DNA from: [Lactobacillus] rogosae
GTDB taxonomy: Bacteria > Bacillota > Clostridia > Lachnospirales > Lachnospiraceae
NCBI GenBank assembly: GCA_900112995.1
Contig: FONU01000010.1
Coordinates: forward strand, 62,001-126,000
Length of the DNA stretch: 64,000 bases
Reading direction: 5' to 3'
Shown: positions 18,198-27,484 of the stretch, piece by piece
Layout: each line of letters starts with the position of its first letter
How positions within the stretch are numbered: position 1 is the stretch's first letter
Translations under genes and position numbers: made by a program
The notes under the pieces: generated by a model
What the model saw: only the letters and a program-made list of their open reading frames with translations
What the model was told of the DNA's origin: nothing
Database searches by the model: none

Positions 18198-19529
18198 TTA
18201 CACATAACCGTATTTCTTGCGGTTTATTATTATGAATATAAGGCTTACGAACAATGCCAGAAGTTCTGCCGCTATAACAGCCATCCATATTCCATTAATT
18301 CCAAGTATAAGCGGAAGTATCATAATCATCGCTATCTGGAATACGAACATTCTAAGAAATGATACTGCCGCCGATACCGCACCATTATTAAGTGCAGTAA
18401 AGAATGACGAAGTAAATATATTAAGTCCATTGAAAAGATATGCTACTGAATATATTCTTATAGCAAGCGTTGTAAGCTCAAGCAGTTCCTTATCGTAGCT
18501 TACAAATATTCCTGCAAGATATTTTGCAAGCACCTCAGCAAGTCCGGTCATAACTAAGGACGCCACAATAATAAGCGTTATGCTTTTCCTGAACAGATTT
18601 TTAAGTTCTTTTTTATTGTCTGAACCATAATGATAGCTTATTACTGGTGCTGAACCTACCGCATAACCAAGATATGTTCCTGAGAATATAAATCCAACAT
18701 ACATAATTATTCCGTATGCAACAACACCATTTGTACCTATATACTTCATAAGCTGCATATTATAAAGCATATTTACAAGTGACATCGACATATTGGTAAC
18801 CATCTCTGATGAGCCGTTAATGCAGGTCTTTATTATTATATCTTTGTTAAAACGCGCCTTCTGCAATTTAAGCACGTCACTTTTATCACTAAGGAAATAT
18901 ATTATCGGTATTATCGAACCAACTATCTGGCTTATTCCTGTTGCAAGTGCCGCACCAAATACGCCAAGCTTTAATACATATATGAACAGGAAATCCAAAA
19001 ACATATTAGTAAATCCTGCAAGCAGTGAAACTACAAGTCCAAGCTTTGGCTTTTCAGCTACAACAAGAAAGCTCTGGAAAGCATTTTGCAGGAATAATGC
19101 TGTAAGCATAACAAGCAGTGTTCTTCCATATATTACACAATCGTCTGCGATACTGCCACTTGCACCAAGTACCACAGCTATAGGACGTATAAATATAATT
19201 CCAATTACTGACAGTGCAACACCTGATACTATGCAAAGGTATATAAGCATAGAAAAATATTCTCTTGCCTTTTCTTTCTTGCCCTCTCCAAGTGTCTTTG
19301 ATACGATGGCACTTCCCCCCGTACCAATCATAAATCCAACCGAACCAAGTATCATTACAACCGGCATTATAAGATTAACTGCTGCAAATGCATCACTTCC
19401 TACGAAGTTGGATACAAATACTCCATCGACAACACCATATATTGATGTAAATATCATCATAATAATTGTCGGTAATGTAAATTTAATTAGCTTACCATAT
19501 GAAAAATGGTCTGATAATTTTATCTTCAC
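18198..19529 (-). CDS. MATE-family efflux transporter
   Basis: This 443-residue membrane protein has twelve predicted helices in two halves, and MATE hallmarks in both: TLPTIIMMIFTSIYGVVDGVFVSNFVG in helix 1 and a matching region near residue 240. MATE proteins export cationic drugs or metabolites using sodium or protons. It lies 21 bases after a MarR regulator gene in the same operon, so its expression is probably induced when the MarR ligand, likely a pump substrate, appears. Confidence 0.93.
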   Translation of the reverse strand: MKIKLSDHFSYGKLIKFTLPTIIMMIFTSIYGVVDGVFVSNFVGSDAFAAVNLIMPVVMILGSVGFMIGTGGSAIVSKTLGEGKKEKAREYFSMLIYLCIVSGVALSVIGIIFIRPIAVVLGASGSIADDCVIYGRTLLVMLTALFLQNAFQSFLVVAEKPKLGLVVSLLAGFTNMFLDFLFIYVLKLGVFGAALATGISQIVGSIIPIIYFLSDKSDVLKLQKARFNKDIIIKTCINGSSEMVTNMSMSLVNMLYNMQLMKYIGTNGVVAYGIIMYVGFIFSGTYLGYAVGSAPVISYHYGSDNKKELKNLFRKSITLIIVASLVMTGLAEVLAKYLAGIFVSYDKELLELTTLAIRIYSVAYLFNGLNIFTSSFFTALNNGAVSAAVSFLRMFVFQIAMIMILPLILGINGIWMAVIAAELLALFVSLIFIIINRKKYGYV

Positions 19530-19550
19530 TTTAATTCTCCCTGATGTTCT

Positions 19551-19997
19551 CTAATTCTTTATACTCTCAATAAGGCTCTCAAGCTTTTTCATATGCTTAT
19601 ATGTTGTTTCAAACATAACCTCAATCTCCCTGCTGTCCAATTGCTCAAAAGACTGCTTTTCTGCCTCTATTACAGGTTTAATAATCTTTTCCGCTAGCAG
19701 TTGTCCTTCTTTGGTAAAATGTATCTGTTTCTCTTTCTTATTATCCTTAGACGGCTCTAATATTATAAGTCCATTTTTTTCCATAGTCTTAAGTGAGGAA
19801 TTAACTGTCTGTGCACTGTAGAACCACTCCTCACATATATTCTTCTGTGTTATCCCCTCACCATAATAATATACAGAATACATTATCCAGAAAGCTGTAT
19901 CTGATATGCCATTCTTCGCCGCATAATCGTGGTATATAACATTGGTTTCTTTACATACCTGATTAAACATCTGAAGATTTTTTGATATGTTCTTCAT
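19551..19997 (-). CDS. MarR-family transcriptional regulator
   Basis: This 148-residue protein has the winged-helix core of MarR at about residues 30-115 (ITQKNICEEWFYSAQTVNSSLKTMEKNGLI, then the wing with KDNKKEKQIHFT) framed by dimerising helices. It is the first gene of an operon with the MATE pump. A matching pair of palindromes lies on its own promoter, so it very probably represses itself and the pump. The ribosome site is aaggagt. Confidence 0.92.
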   Translation of the reverse strand: MKNISKNLQMFNQVCKETNVIYHDYAAKNGISDTAFWIMYSVYYYGEGITQKNICEEWFYSAQTVNSSLKTMEKNGLIILEPSKDNKKEKQIHFTKEGQLLAEKIIKPVIEAEKQSFEQLDSREIEVMFETTYKHMKKLESLIESIKN

Positions 19998-20081
19998 TCT
20001 AACTCCTTCTTAAATTATACCTGCTATCCAATTCTGCTTATTTTTTATTTTTAACTTTTCAATTTTATCCGTTCCTAATAG

Positions 20082-20134
20082 TTTATTCCGAAATCGGACT
20101 ATTGCATCTTACTCCGATTTCGGAATAAAGTCAA
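20082..20134 (-). promoter_or_regulatory. marR-MATE promoter with two operator dyads
   Basis: On the minus strand, TTGACT (20129-20134) and TAAGAT (20106-20111) are 17 bases apart. The spacer contains the dyad TCCGA-NN-TCGGA (20113-20124), and a second copy (20087-20098) lies just after the -10. The two 17-base arms (20082-20098 and 20113-20129) are perfect inverted repeats, 26 bases centre to centre. A dimer on each dyad would block RNA polymerase. Confidence 0.8.
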
Positions 20135-20210
20135 GCTGCCAGCTTAACACCCTGTAATTTCGTATAAGTTTCGATTACTGCTGTATACATAAAGCTATAA
20201 ACATAACATA

Positions 20211-20283
20211 ATTAAAAAAGACTTTTTAATTATTACCAGCCATATGAACCAGTCACACGGCTGCGTTAATAATTAAAAAGTCC
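20211..20283 (-). terminator. Nested terminator after the EAL-domain gene
   Basis: A perfect 16-bp stem (20220-20235 with 20267-20282) is followed on the minus strand by ttttttaatt; the loop holds a second hairpin (cagcc/ggctg). Confidence 0.8.
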
Positions 20284-20364
20284 TATTAATCTTACTAATA
20301 TTATTGAATTTTAATACTATTAAATCATATAATATTATCAATGTCCTAAGCATTATTATACATT

Positions 20365-22191
20365 TTACGCCTTAATGCCATACTTCTCCTCAAAATCCCC
20401 GACAGCAATCGGCTTTGAGAAGTAATAACCCTGAAACCAGTCACAATTCATCTTGGCAAGCATAGAAAGCTGGTCAACATTCTCAACACCCTCCGTTATT
20501 ACGTCCATTCCTATATCGTGTGAAAGACTTATAATCGACCTTAATATCTGCTCTCCACGCTCCTCGTGGCTTGACTTCTTAAGGAATACCCTGTCTATCT
20601 TGATAACATCAGCACACACATCTTTAAGGAAATTAAAAGAAGAATATCCGCTTCCAAAATCATCTATCTCTATTATAAATCCCTCATCGTGAAGTCTTTC
20701 TATAGTCTTATGTGCCGCCTGCTTATCCTCTGATAACGCTGTTTCTGTTATCTCAATGTGAAGCTTATCTGTATCTATACCATACTTACTTACAAGATTT
20801 TTGAAAGTCTGGTATACATCAATATGATAGAAATCCTTTGCTGATATATTAACCGATATATAATAATTATAACCAGAGTCTTTCCATATCTTAAGCTGCT
20901 TAGCAGCTTCCTCCCATATGTAGTTATCCAGCCTGTATATAAGTCCTGCATCTTCAAAGCACTCTATAAATGCACCTGGCATAATAAGTCCCATATTAGG
21001 ATGATTCCATCTTATAAGTGCCTCTGCTCCAAGCATATTGCCATCCTTATCCGTCTGTGGCTGTAAATACATACAGAACTGGTTCTCATTAAGTGCTGTC
21101 TCGAACTCACCTATAAGCTGCTGTTTAAATATGTCATTCCTATATGAATTCTCATCATAATAAAGAATATAATTGCTCATATTACCTTTACTCTTCATAA
21201 TCACAAGAGATACCTTGTCTACCATCTGTCTTATCGTTTCATTGACATCTTTTATGTAATATACTCCAAGATATATATGAAGCCTGAAATTCTTGTTGGA
21301 ATACCTGTCACTAAGCAGCTTTATCATATCAGAAAATTCTTTCTCAGACAGATACTCCTTAGGAATAACCATAGCAATTATGTCACCATTAAGTCTTCCA
21401 AGAACTGAATTACCTTTCATCTTCTGCCTGATAATATTAACTTCATCTATTAATATCTTATCTGCAATATTCTCACCATATATTTCATTAATAAGCTTAA
21501 AACTCTTAATATCTGATAATATAAGGCAATACTCTGTATCAGTATGCTCCTTTATGAGCTTCTGTGCATTCTTGTAAAACCCATACCTGTTATACGCCTT
21601 GGTAAGTGAATCGTAATTAAGCCTGTATTCAAGCTTGGCATATACAGCGGCATTCTCTCTTGTAGTACCAAGATAACTCCCCAGTGCCGCAAGTAGTCTG
21701 ATTACGTCCTTTGCATCCTTTATATTAGGATTATCAACACCTATAAACCCTTTTAATGTATTGCTTAATATTATTGGAAACACTATAAGTGTATGTATAT
21801 TCTGAGGCTTTAATATTTCATATTCAACAGGCATAGTCTCTTTTACATTTTCCAAATCTTCAATAAATATACTCTCACCACTTGAAAGCTTTGGTATCCA
21901 ATACGGCATATCCTCTGCTCTCAAATTCTGAAGTTGATTAATCTGTGGTTCAATACCTTCATTACACCACTCATATGTGTTATAATAACAACCGTCTTTT
22001 TCATCAACTATATATGCTCTGTCAGCTTTCGTAAAATGTCCGATTTTTTCAAGAAGATTATTTATTGCTACCTGACATTCCCGTACATTTCTTACCTTTC
22101 CAAGTTCTGCCATCTGTGTAAGAATAAAATGTTCTGCCTCAAGTTCTGATTTTAATATTTGATTTTCGTATTGCAAACTTCCATTTTCCAT
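20365..22191 (-). CDS. GAF-GGDEF-EAL protein, probable c-di-GMP phosphodiesterase
   Basis: This 608-residue cytoplasmic protein starts with a helix and a GAF-type sensor domain (about 20-170). A GGDEF domain follows (about 190-340) whose active-site motif has decayed to RLNGDI, so it should not make c-di-GMP. The EAL domain (about 350-605) is intact: EALIRW, NIS, EITE, DDFGSGYSS, KIDR, EGVE and QGYYFSKP. It therefore probably degrades c-di-GMP under control of the GAF ligand, with the dead GGDEF domain as a possible GTP sensor. It stands alone, with its own terminator. No membrane helix is present. Confidence 0.92.
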   Translation of the reverse strand: MENGSLQYENQILKSELEAEHFILTQMAELGKVRNVRECQVAINNLLEKIGHFTKADRAYIVDEKDGCYYNTYEWCNEGIEPQINQLQNLRAEDMPYWIPKLSSGESIFIEDLENVKETMPVEYEILKPQNIHTLIVFPIILSNTLKGFIGVDNPNIKDAKDVIRLLAALGSYLGTTRENAAVYAKLEYRLNYDSLTKAYNRYGFYKNAQKLIKEHTDTEYCLILSDIKSFKLINEIYGENIADKILIDEVNIIRQKMKGNSVLGRLNGDIIAMVIPKEYLSEKEFSDMIKLLSDRYSNKNFRLHIYLGVYYIKDVNETIRQMVDKVSLVIMKSKGNMSNYILYYDENSYRNDIFKQQLIGEFETALNENQFCMYLQPQTDKDGNMLGAEALIRWNHPNMGLIMPGAFIECFEDAGLIYRLDNYIWEEAAKQLKIWKDSGYNYYISVNISAKDFYHIDVYQTFKNLVSKYGIDTDKLHIEITETALSEDKQAAHKTIERLHDEGFIIEIDDFGSGYSSFNFLKDVCADVIKIDRVFLKKSSHEERGEQILRSIISLSHDIGMDVITEGVENVDQLSMLAKMNCDWFQGYYFSKPIAVGDFEEKYGIKA

Positions 22192-22259
22192 ATATTACCC
22201 CATTAATTATCAGCTAGTATATCCTTACAAAGTTAATCAACTGCCAGCTTAACAACTTG

Positions 22260-23435
22260 TTAATTCATAGCCAGCCTGATACCTTCTTCAAGTCTTTTAA
22301 GTCCGTCCATAAGCACTGCCTTAGGACACGCAATATTTAATCTTAAGAATTGATTGCCATTACCGCCATACACATTGCCTGCTGACAGATATAACCCTGT
22401 CCTGTTTCTTATGTATGCCGCTAATTCACTGCTATTATCAGTAATTGCTGAACAATCCAGCCATAAAAGATATGTTGCCTCTGATTGCACAACTTTTATT
22501 GATGTAATATTGTCATTGACATACTCGTTAACTATTCTTTTATTATTATAAATGTAACCTCTCAATTCATCAAGCCATTTATCACCATAATTATAAGCTG
22601 CTTCTGCTGCCCATACCGCAAACGCGTTAGGCTCTGCAACCTCATCAGTATTAAGTGCTCTCCACACCTTATGCCTTAAATTCTTATGTGGCACAATGAC
22701 AGCTGCTGTCTGTAGTCCTGCAATATTAAATGTCTTAGTAGGTGCAACACAGGTTATGCTTATATCCCTGCATACATCTGATACAGAAGCAAATGGGATA
22801 TATTCCTTTCCAGGGTCTGTAAGATCACAATGAATTTCATCAGATACCACTGTTACATAATACCTTGCACACAGCTCACCTATCCTTGATAAATCTTCCT
22901 TGCTCCATATCTTTCCTGATGGATTTTGTGGATTGCATAATATCATAAGACTTGTCTGTGGATTGGCTAACTTATTCTTTAGGTCTTCCCAGTCAATGCT
23001 GTATTCGCCATTCTCATATCTTAATGGATTTTCAAGCACCCTTCTTCCATTATTGATTATTGAATTAAAAAATATATTATAAACTGGTGTCTGTATAACA
23101 ACATTTTCATTAGGTGTTGTAAGCTTTCTTACTATGCTTGACACTGATGGTATAACTCCTGTGCAAAATACAAGCCAGTCTTTATCAATATCCCAGTTAT
23201 GTCTTCTTGACCACCAACCTGCTACAGCCTCATTCCAGCTTTCCGGTATTATTGAATATCCAAATACTCCGTGCGCCGCTCTCTTATTAACAGCCTCAAT
23301 TATCTCTGGTGCTGTCTTAAAATCCATATCAGCAACCCACATAGGAAGTTCATTTTCTGCAACATCCCATTTCAAGGACTGCGTATTAGTTCTGTCTATT
23401 GGTGTATCAAAATCATACTTATCAGTACATTCCAT
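22260..23435 (-). CDS. PatB/MalY-type aminotransferase (cystathionine beta-lyase-like)
   Basis: This 391-residue fold-type I PLP enzyme of the MalY/PatB group cleaves C-S bonds in cystathionine or cysteine conjugates, giving a thiol, pyruvate and ammonia. Diagnostic stretches are LPMWVADMDFKT near residue 30, NPQNPSGKIW near 168, SDEIHCDL near 200 and the PLP lysine in APTKTFNIAG near 233. It lies 36 bases after the choloylglycine-hydrolase-like gene and is probably cotranscribed with it. Aminotransferase activity is an alternative but the motifs favour a beta-lyase. Confidence 0.88.
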   Translation of the reverse strand: MECTDKYDFDTPIDRTNTQSLKWDVAENELPMWVADMDFKTAPEIIEAVNKRAAHGVFGYSIIPESWNEAVAGWWSRRHNWDIDKDWLVFCTGVIPSVSSIVRKLTTPNENVVIQTPVYNIFFNSIINNGRRVLENPLRYENGEYSIDWEDLKNKLANPQTSLMILCNPQNPSGKIWSKEDLSRIGELCARYYVTVVSDEIHCDLTDPGKEYIPFASVSDVCRDISITCVAPTKTFNIAGLQTAAVIVPHKNLRHKVWRALNTDEVAEPNAFAVWAAEAAYNYGDKWLDELRGYIYNNKRIVNEYVNDNITSIKVVQSEATYLLWLDCSAITDNSSELAAYIRNRTGLYLSAGNVYGGNGNQFLRLNIACPKAVLMDGLKRLEEGIRLAMN

Positions 23436-23471
23436 CGCCTTATCTCTCCATCACTATTATTCTGACATATT

Positions 23472-24449
23472 CTATCTATTCTGCCATCTTACTTCACCCT
23501 TAGTAATAATTGGATATCTTATAAGCTCTGTTCCGTCCAGATTTTCCTTGTGCATATCTACTGCTGTTATCTGATGATTATCATATGTTGTGTAATAATA
23601 TATTCCCTTTGCCGCATTGCAGCAGGATGTATAAATAGTAATCTCATACTTTCCGTCAGTTACCTCACAACAACCTCTCTGCTGTTCTACCGAACCTAGT
23701 ATATGAAAGAACTGGCTTACACTTTCTTCCTCTGTATCGCTTGAAATTGCGTTAAGTCTTGTAAATGCTGCTCTTATAAAACGTGACTGGCTTGATAAAT
23801 CTCCCGGAAGTCCCATAGCTCCCATTCCACGGCTGTAAGCATTTAACTTAAGCTTGTCTGCAAATGTATTATCTGGCTGTCTGCTTGAAAGCCCTGCATA
23901 ATTATTAAGTGCAAACATCTGCATATCAAATGGCGGATTGTTAGTAAGCACTCCGACCGGATTGTCATATATATGAAGTCCGTCTTTCATAGACTCAACT
24001 GTGATTGCTTCATCTTTATCTGCAATTATCCAGTGAAGCTGTGCCGCTGGAAGCTGGCTGCTGAATGGTGTTCCTGTAAGATTAATTCCATCAAGCTTAG
24101 CTCTTGCTTCGCTGACTGTCGCACACTGGCTTAATATCCAAGGTATGAACTCAAACTGTGCTATATCCTTCTCACCACATACTGATGCTTTATATGCCGC
24201 ATTGCCAACAAAGTTAAGTCCAGCCATTCCAAGACCTTTTTCGTTAACCGCATCATAATAAAGTGGGTATCCTTCTGACACAAATGCCATACCAATTATT
24301 GCATAATGGCTTTTAAGCTGTCCTATATGCCTGAAATCAAATATATAATTCCTTGGTGTAACTGTTATCTCTTCACCATATGAGAACTCATAATCAAGAG
24401 TTCTTCCAAAATAGAAATCTTTAGTCTTATAAGTAACTGCTGTACACAT
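23472..24449 (-). CDS. Choloylglycine hydrolase family protein (bile salt hydrolase-like)
   Basis: This 325-residue N-terminal-nucleophile amidase has Cys2 as the catalytic residue once Met1 is removed. The other catalytic residues are visible: R in FGRTLDYE, the D of the same motif, N in NEKGLGMAGLNF (about 80), N in LTNNPPF (about 172) and R in SSQSRFIRA (about 225). The segment GMGAMGLPGDLSSQSRF matches bile salt hydrolases more than penicillin V acylases. No signal peptide is present, as usual for gut BSH. It likely splits glycine or taurine from conjugated bile acids; N-acyl signals are an alternative. It is the first gene before the PatB-type lyase. Confidence 0.88.
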   Translation of the reverse strand: MCTAVTYKTKDFYFGRTLDYEFSYGEEITVTPRNYIFDFRHIGQLKSHYAIIGMAFVSEGYPLYYDAVNEKGLGMAGLNFVGNAAYKASVCGEKDIAQFEFIPWILSQCATVSEARAKLDGINLTGTPFSSQLPAAQLHWIIADKDEAITVESMKDGLHIYDNPVGVLTNNPPFDMQMFALNNYAGLSSRQPDNTFADKLKLNAYSRGMGAMGLPGDLSSQSRFIRAAFTRLNAISSDTEEESVSQFFHILGSVEQQRGCCEVTDGKYEITIYTSCCNAAKGIYYYTTYDNHQITAVDMHKENLDGTELIRYPIITKGEVRWQNR

Positions 24450-24710
24450 ATATTAAGCCTCCTCTTTTATTCGCAATTTATATATTTTATTGTATACCAA
24501 TTATATTATCTTCACTCTCCATATAATTACAATTAATATTTTTATATAATATTGTAAATTGTATTTTTAATTATACAACCATTATTCTTCAAAATAAAGC
24601 AATTATACAAATCCAATAATTAAATTTACATAAACCATATTATTGACTTTACCTCAAATCTGTAATGATGACATGCTGTTTCATAAGATACATTATATGT
24701 ATGATTACAT

Positions 24711-26042
24711 TTAATGATGATGTGTCGCCTTTTTATAGATTATATACGATATAAATGCAGTTACCAACTCAGTAACTCCAAATGACCACCACACTCCATT
24801 AACCTCATATATCCTTGAAAGAATAAATGCAACTGGAATTATAATAACTGCATATCTGAATACTGATATTACAAGTGATGGAAGTCCTTTTCCCAATCCT
24901 TCCAGTGCACCAGAGGCTGTTACAGATACTGACGATACGATAAAGCCTGCACTGATTATTCTAAGTGCCTTGGCACCGGCACTAATTGTATTTGCATTAG
25001 TTGTGAATAAGCCTATAAGCTTATCTGGTATTTCAAGGCATATAGCTGTTCCAGCACACATAATTATTAATACTATTATTGTGGCTGTCGAATATATTTT
25101 CTTAACCCTCTTATGCTCTCCTGCACCATAATTATATCCGATTAATGGTCTCATTCCCTGAACAACTCCATTGGCAGGCAGATAAAGAAATGTCTGTAAC
25201 TTGTAATATACACCAAGCACGAATACATATGTCTGTGAAAATGCTGCTAGTATTACATTAAGTGCTGATATTAACAGTGAAGGAAGTGCCATATTAAGAC
25301 TGGCTGGTATGCCGACCGAATACATTTTCAGACATAATGTTTTCTCTGGCTTCATACATTTTCTTGTAAAACGCACTGGCATAGGTCGTAGTATATATAT
25401 GATAACATACACAAGAAGGCTTACTGTCTGTCCTATTCCTGTGGCAATTGCCGCTCCTCTTATTCCAAGATCAGGGAATATTCCTATTCCGAATATAAGC
25501 ATCGGGTCAAGCAGGATATTAGTTATACAGCCACCAAGCATTGCCATCATTGATGCTGTCATTCTTCCAACAGCCTGAAATGTCTTTTCAAACACCAGCT
25601 GCCATGCAAGTATTGTTGAAAATGCAAATGCTATATATGAGTATTGAAGTCCTAATTCTACAATACTGCTGTCATTAGTGAACATACAAAGGAATGGCTT
25701 TATAAGCATAATACATCCTGCTGTCATTACTATTCCGTGTATTGTCGCAAGTAATATCCCCTGACTTGCGGCTTTGTCTGCCTGTACCTTATCCTGTGCA
25801 CCCATATAAAATGATATTACTGAATTTATTCCTATTCCAAAACCTATCATTACCGAATTAATAAAGTTCTGCATTGGAAACACAAGCGATATAGCAGTCA
25901 TCGCGTCTTCGCTTATCTGTGCTACGAAGAAGCTGTCTACAATGTTGTAGAGTGAATTTACAAGCATTGATATAACCATTGGAAGTGCCATAGTTATCAG
26001 AAGTTTTAATACGTTTTCTTTCTTCATATAAGTCTGATCCAT
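24711..26042 (-). CDS. MATE-family efflux transporter
   Basis: This 443-residue, twelve-helix MATE transporter has the first-half signature MALPMVISMLVNSLYNIVDSFFVAQ and the second-half VGIPASLNMALPSLL. It differs from the other two MATE proteins in the window and is not a recent copy. The ribosome site is ataaggag. A conserved 87-nt element with a terminator-like end (26083-26174) lies 41 bases upstream in the same orientation, which suggests control at the leader. A histidine pair ends the protein (ATHHH). Confidence 0.93.
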   Translation of the reverse strand: MDQTYMKKENVLKLLITMALPMVISMLVNSLYNIVDSFFVAQISEDAMTAISLVFPMQNFINSVMIGFGIGINSVISFYMGAQDKVQADKAASQGILLATIHGIVMTAGCIMLIKPFLCMFTNDSSIVELGLQYSYIAFAFSTILAWQLVFEKTFQAVGRMTASMMAMLGGCITNILLDPMLIFGIGIFPDLGIRGAAIATGIGQTVSLLVYVIIYILRPMPVRFTRKCMKPEKTLCLKMYSVGIPASLNMALPSLLISALNVILAAFSQTYVFVLGVYYKLQTFLYLPANGVVQGMRPLIGYNYGAGEHKRVKKIYSTATIIVLIIMCAGTAICLEIPDKLIGLFTTNANTISAGAKALRIISAGFIVSSVSVTASGALEGLGKGLPSLVISVFRYAVIIIPVAFILSRIYEVNGVWWSFGVTELVTAFISYIIYKKATHHH

Positions 26043-26082
26043 ACTTATCTCCTTATCTTATTGGGGTAAATCCCCTATTTCA

Positions 26083-26174
26083 TAAAAATGAATGTGCTAA
26101 ACACATTCCTGTGCCGAGTGCGGTCGCCTGCGACCAATTACATCTTCGCACAAATGTGCATTATTGGCACATAG
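26083..26174 (-). repeat. 87-nt conserved element, copy A
   Basis: On the minus strand the order is tgtgcc-aataat-gcaca hairpin, a central part with gtcgc/gcgac, a conserved ctcgg, and a final gaatgtg/cacattc hairpin followed by atttttat. The same arrangement recurs at 29701-29792 and 48345-48436. It lies in the leader of the MATE gene at 24711. It could be a structured leader RNA with a terminator or a dispersed palindromic repeat. Confidence 0.7.
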
Positions 26175-26216
26175 TGCCTTTTGTGCAATAAGGAATTACG
26201 ATAGAATTCCCTACTA

Positions 26217-26262
26217 CACAAAAATAGCCACATAGCTGTGATTAACAGCTATGTGGCGAAAA
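26217..26262 (-). terminator. Terminator of the SGNH esterase gene
   Basis: A perfect 13-bp stem, gccacatagctgt (26227-26239) with acagctatgtggc (26245-26257), is followed on the minus strand by tatttttgtg. Confidence 0.8.
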
Positions 26263-26367
26263 ATAGATTCAACTAGAAAAATCCACATATATTTTATAAA
26301 TTAATTGTAGCTGACAGCCTTTGTTATTATCATACTCAAGGCTATGGTATTATAACATTATGTATTT

Positions 26368-26994
26368 TTAAATGTCAAACCACTTTAATATGTTTCTTGC
26401 AAGTTCTTTATGTCCCTGTTCGCTTAGGTGTTCCCTGTCTATTTCGCTTGGCTGTGCTGCATCTGAGGCTGATAAGAAATCTATTGATTCTTTTTCTGCA
26501 ATTTTGCTGTATACACCTGCAAGCTTCTTAGATACTTCAACAGAAGCTTCTGAGAACTCAGGGTCGTAGTCCTGCTCCCACACACCTTTTCCAAGATGTA
26601 TCGGTGATACAAGAAGTATTCTGCTGTGTGGAAGGCAGCTCTTTACCTGATTAATTAATCTCTCCACACCCTGTCCGATAACTTCTGCCGAAGCGTTGTA
26701 TACTGTCTTGCAGTCATTAGTTCCTAACATTATAATCACATCTGTTACTGGATTGTGCGACTCTAATATTGTTGGAAGGAGTTTGAATGAATTGCGGCCA
26801 TCTCTTAATGGGTCGTCAAATACTGTTGTTCTTCCGCACAATCCTTCCTCTATCACACGATATTCATTATTAAAATGTCTGTTAAGTTCATTATCTAAAA
26901 TACTTGTCCATCTTACGCCCCAAGGGTAACGCTGGTTAGTCTTAGGGATAAGTCCCCAGGTGTTGGAATCTCCAAAACATAGTATCTGCTTCAT
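26368..26994 (-). CDS. SGNH/GDSL-family esterase
   Basis: This 208-residue cytoplasmic hydrolase is close to arylesterase/acylhydrolase members: block I FGDSNTWG near residue 8 with the nucleophile, block II G in GLCGRTT, block III MLGTNDCK near residue 90, and block V DREHLSEQGH with Asp and His. The start is the ATG at 26994, which sits behind a strong ggagg; a TTG five codons upstream lies inside that site and is rejected. It probably deacetylates small sugar or plant esters. It is alone, with its own terminator. Confidence 0.88.
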   Translation of the reverse strand: MKQILCFGDSNTWGLIPKTNQRYPWGVRWTSILDNELNRHFNNEYRVIEEGLCGRTTVFDDPLRDGRNSFKLLPTILESHNPVTDVIIMLGTNDCKTVYNASAEVIGQGVERLINQVKSCLPHSRILLVSPIHLGKGVWEQDYDPEFSEASVEVSKKLAGVYSKIAEKESIDFLSASDAAQPSEIDREHLSEQGHKELARNILKWFDI

Positions 26995-27080
26995 ATGGTA
27001 TGCCTCCAATATTATATAAATTTATTGCTTTTGAATTGCATTACACTCTCAAATTGCATTACAGTGGTGCTCTAATTCAA

Positions 27081-27305
27081 TGTTATGACAACGGACATTA
27101 GAAAAGCATTGTTATATAGTGAGGCGTGCTGGATTGTTATAAGCAACAAAGACACGTTTGCACTAAGTGTCGCTCGCAGCGGTACTAAAGTGCTAAAGAA
27201 CAGCACTTAAGGACCGGCGGCTCCCCATTGTCTTTTTATGCTTATATCAATCCAGCACTTGACGGTAGGGTTGCGATGGCTTTTCTAATTGGGCGTTGTT
27301 ACAAA
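27081..27305. repeat. MITE-like element with 75-base imperfect inverted ends
   Basis: The left arm (about 27087-27155) and right arm (about 27226-27303) are imperfect inverted repeats. Shared blocks are acaacg, attagaaaagc, gtgctggatt(g), ataagca and aaagaca. The 70-base centre is GC-richer and has its own small hairpin (agtgct-aaagaac-agcact). There is no protein. The shape fits a miniature inverted-repeat element or a very long structured RNA. The flanking part 26995-27080 holds only a short direct repeat (aattgcattaca, twice). Confidence 0.6.
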
Positions 27306-27410
27306 ATTCAAATAAGTTATCAACTTGTAATTGCTATTTACATATATTTATTGTATGTTTGTAGGATTATTATATGTTATTATTGGGGGATTGTAAAATT
27401 GATATATTTT

Positions 27411-27450
27411 ATGCCTTGTTATAGTTTTTAACTATAGCAAGGCATTTTTA
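27411..27450 (+). terminator. Hairpin with T tract, plus-strand polarity
   Basis: A 15-bp stem (27411-27426 with 27430-27444, one G-U pair) is followed by ttttta. The T tract favours the plus strand, where no gene precedes it. On the minus strand it follows the acetyltransferase gene but lacks a U-run. Confidence 0.6.
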
Positions 27451-27484
27451 AACACTGACCATATAAAAAGATATTTTTATTGGG

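Noticed and set aside
18793-19554. 253-codon plus-strand open frame opposite the first MATE gene
   Set aside because: It is antisense to a clear transporter, Ser/Thr/Ile/Pro-rich and without family features or a ribosome site.
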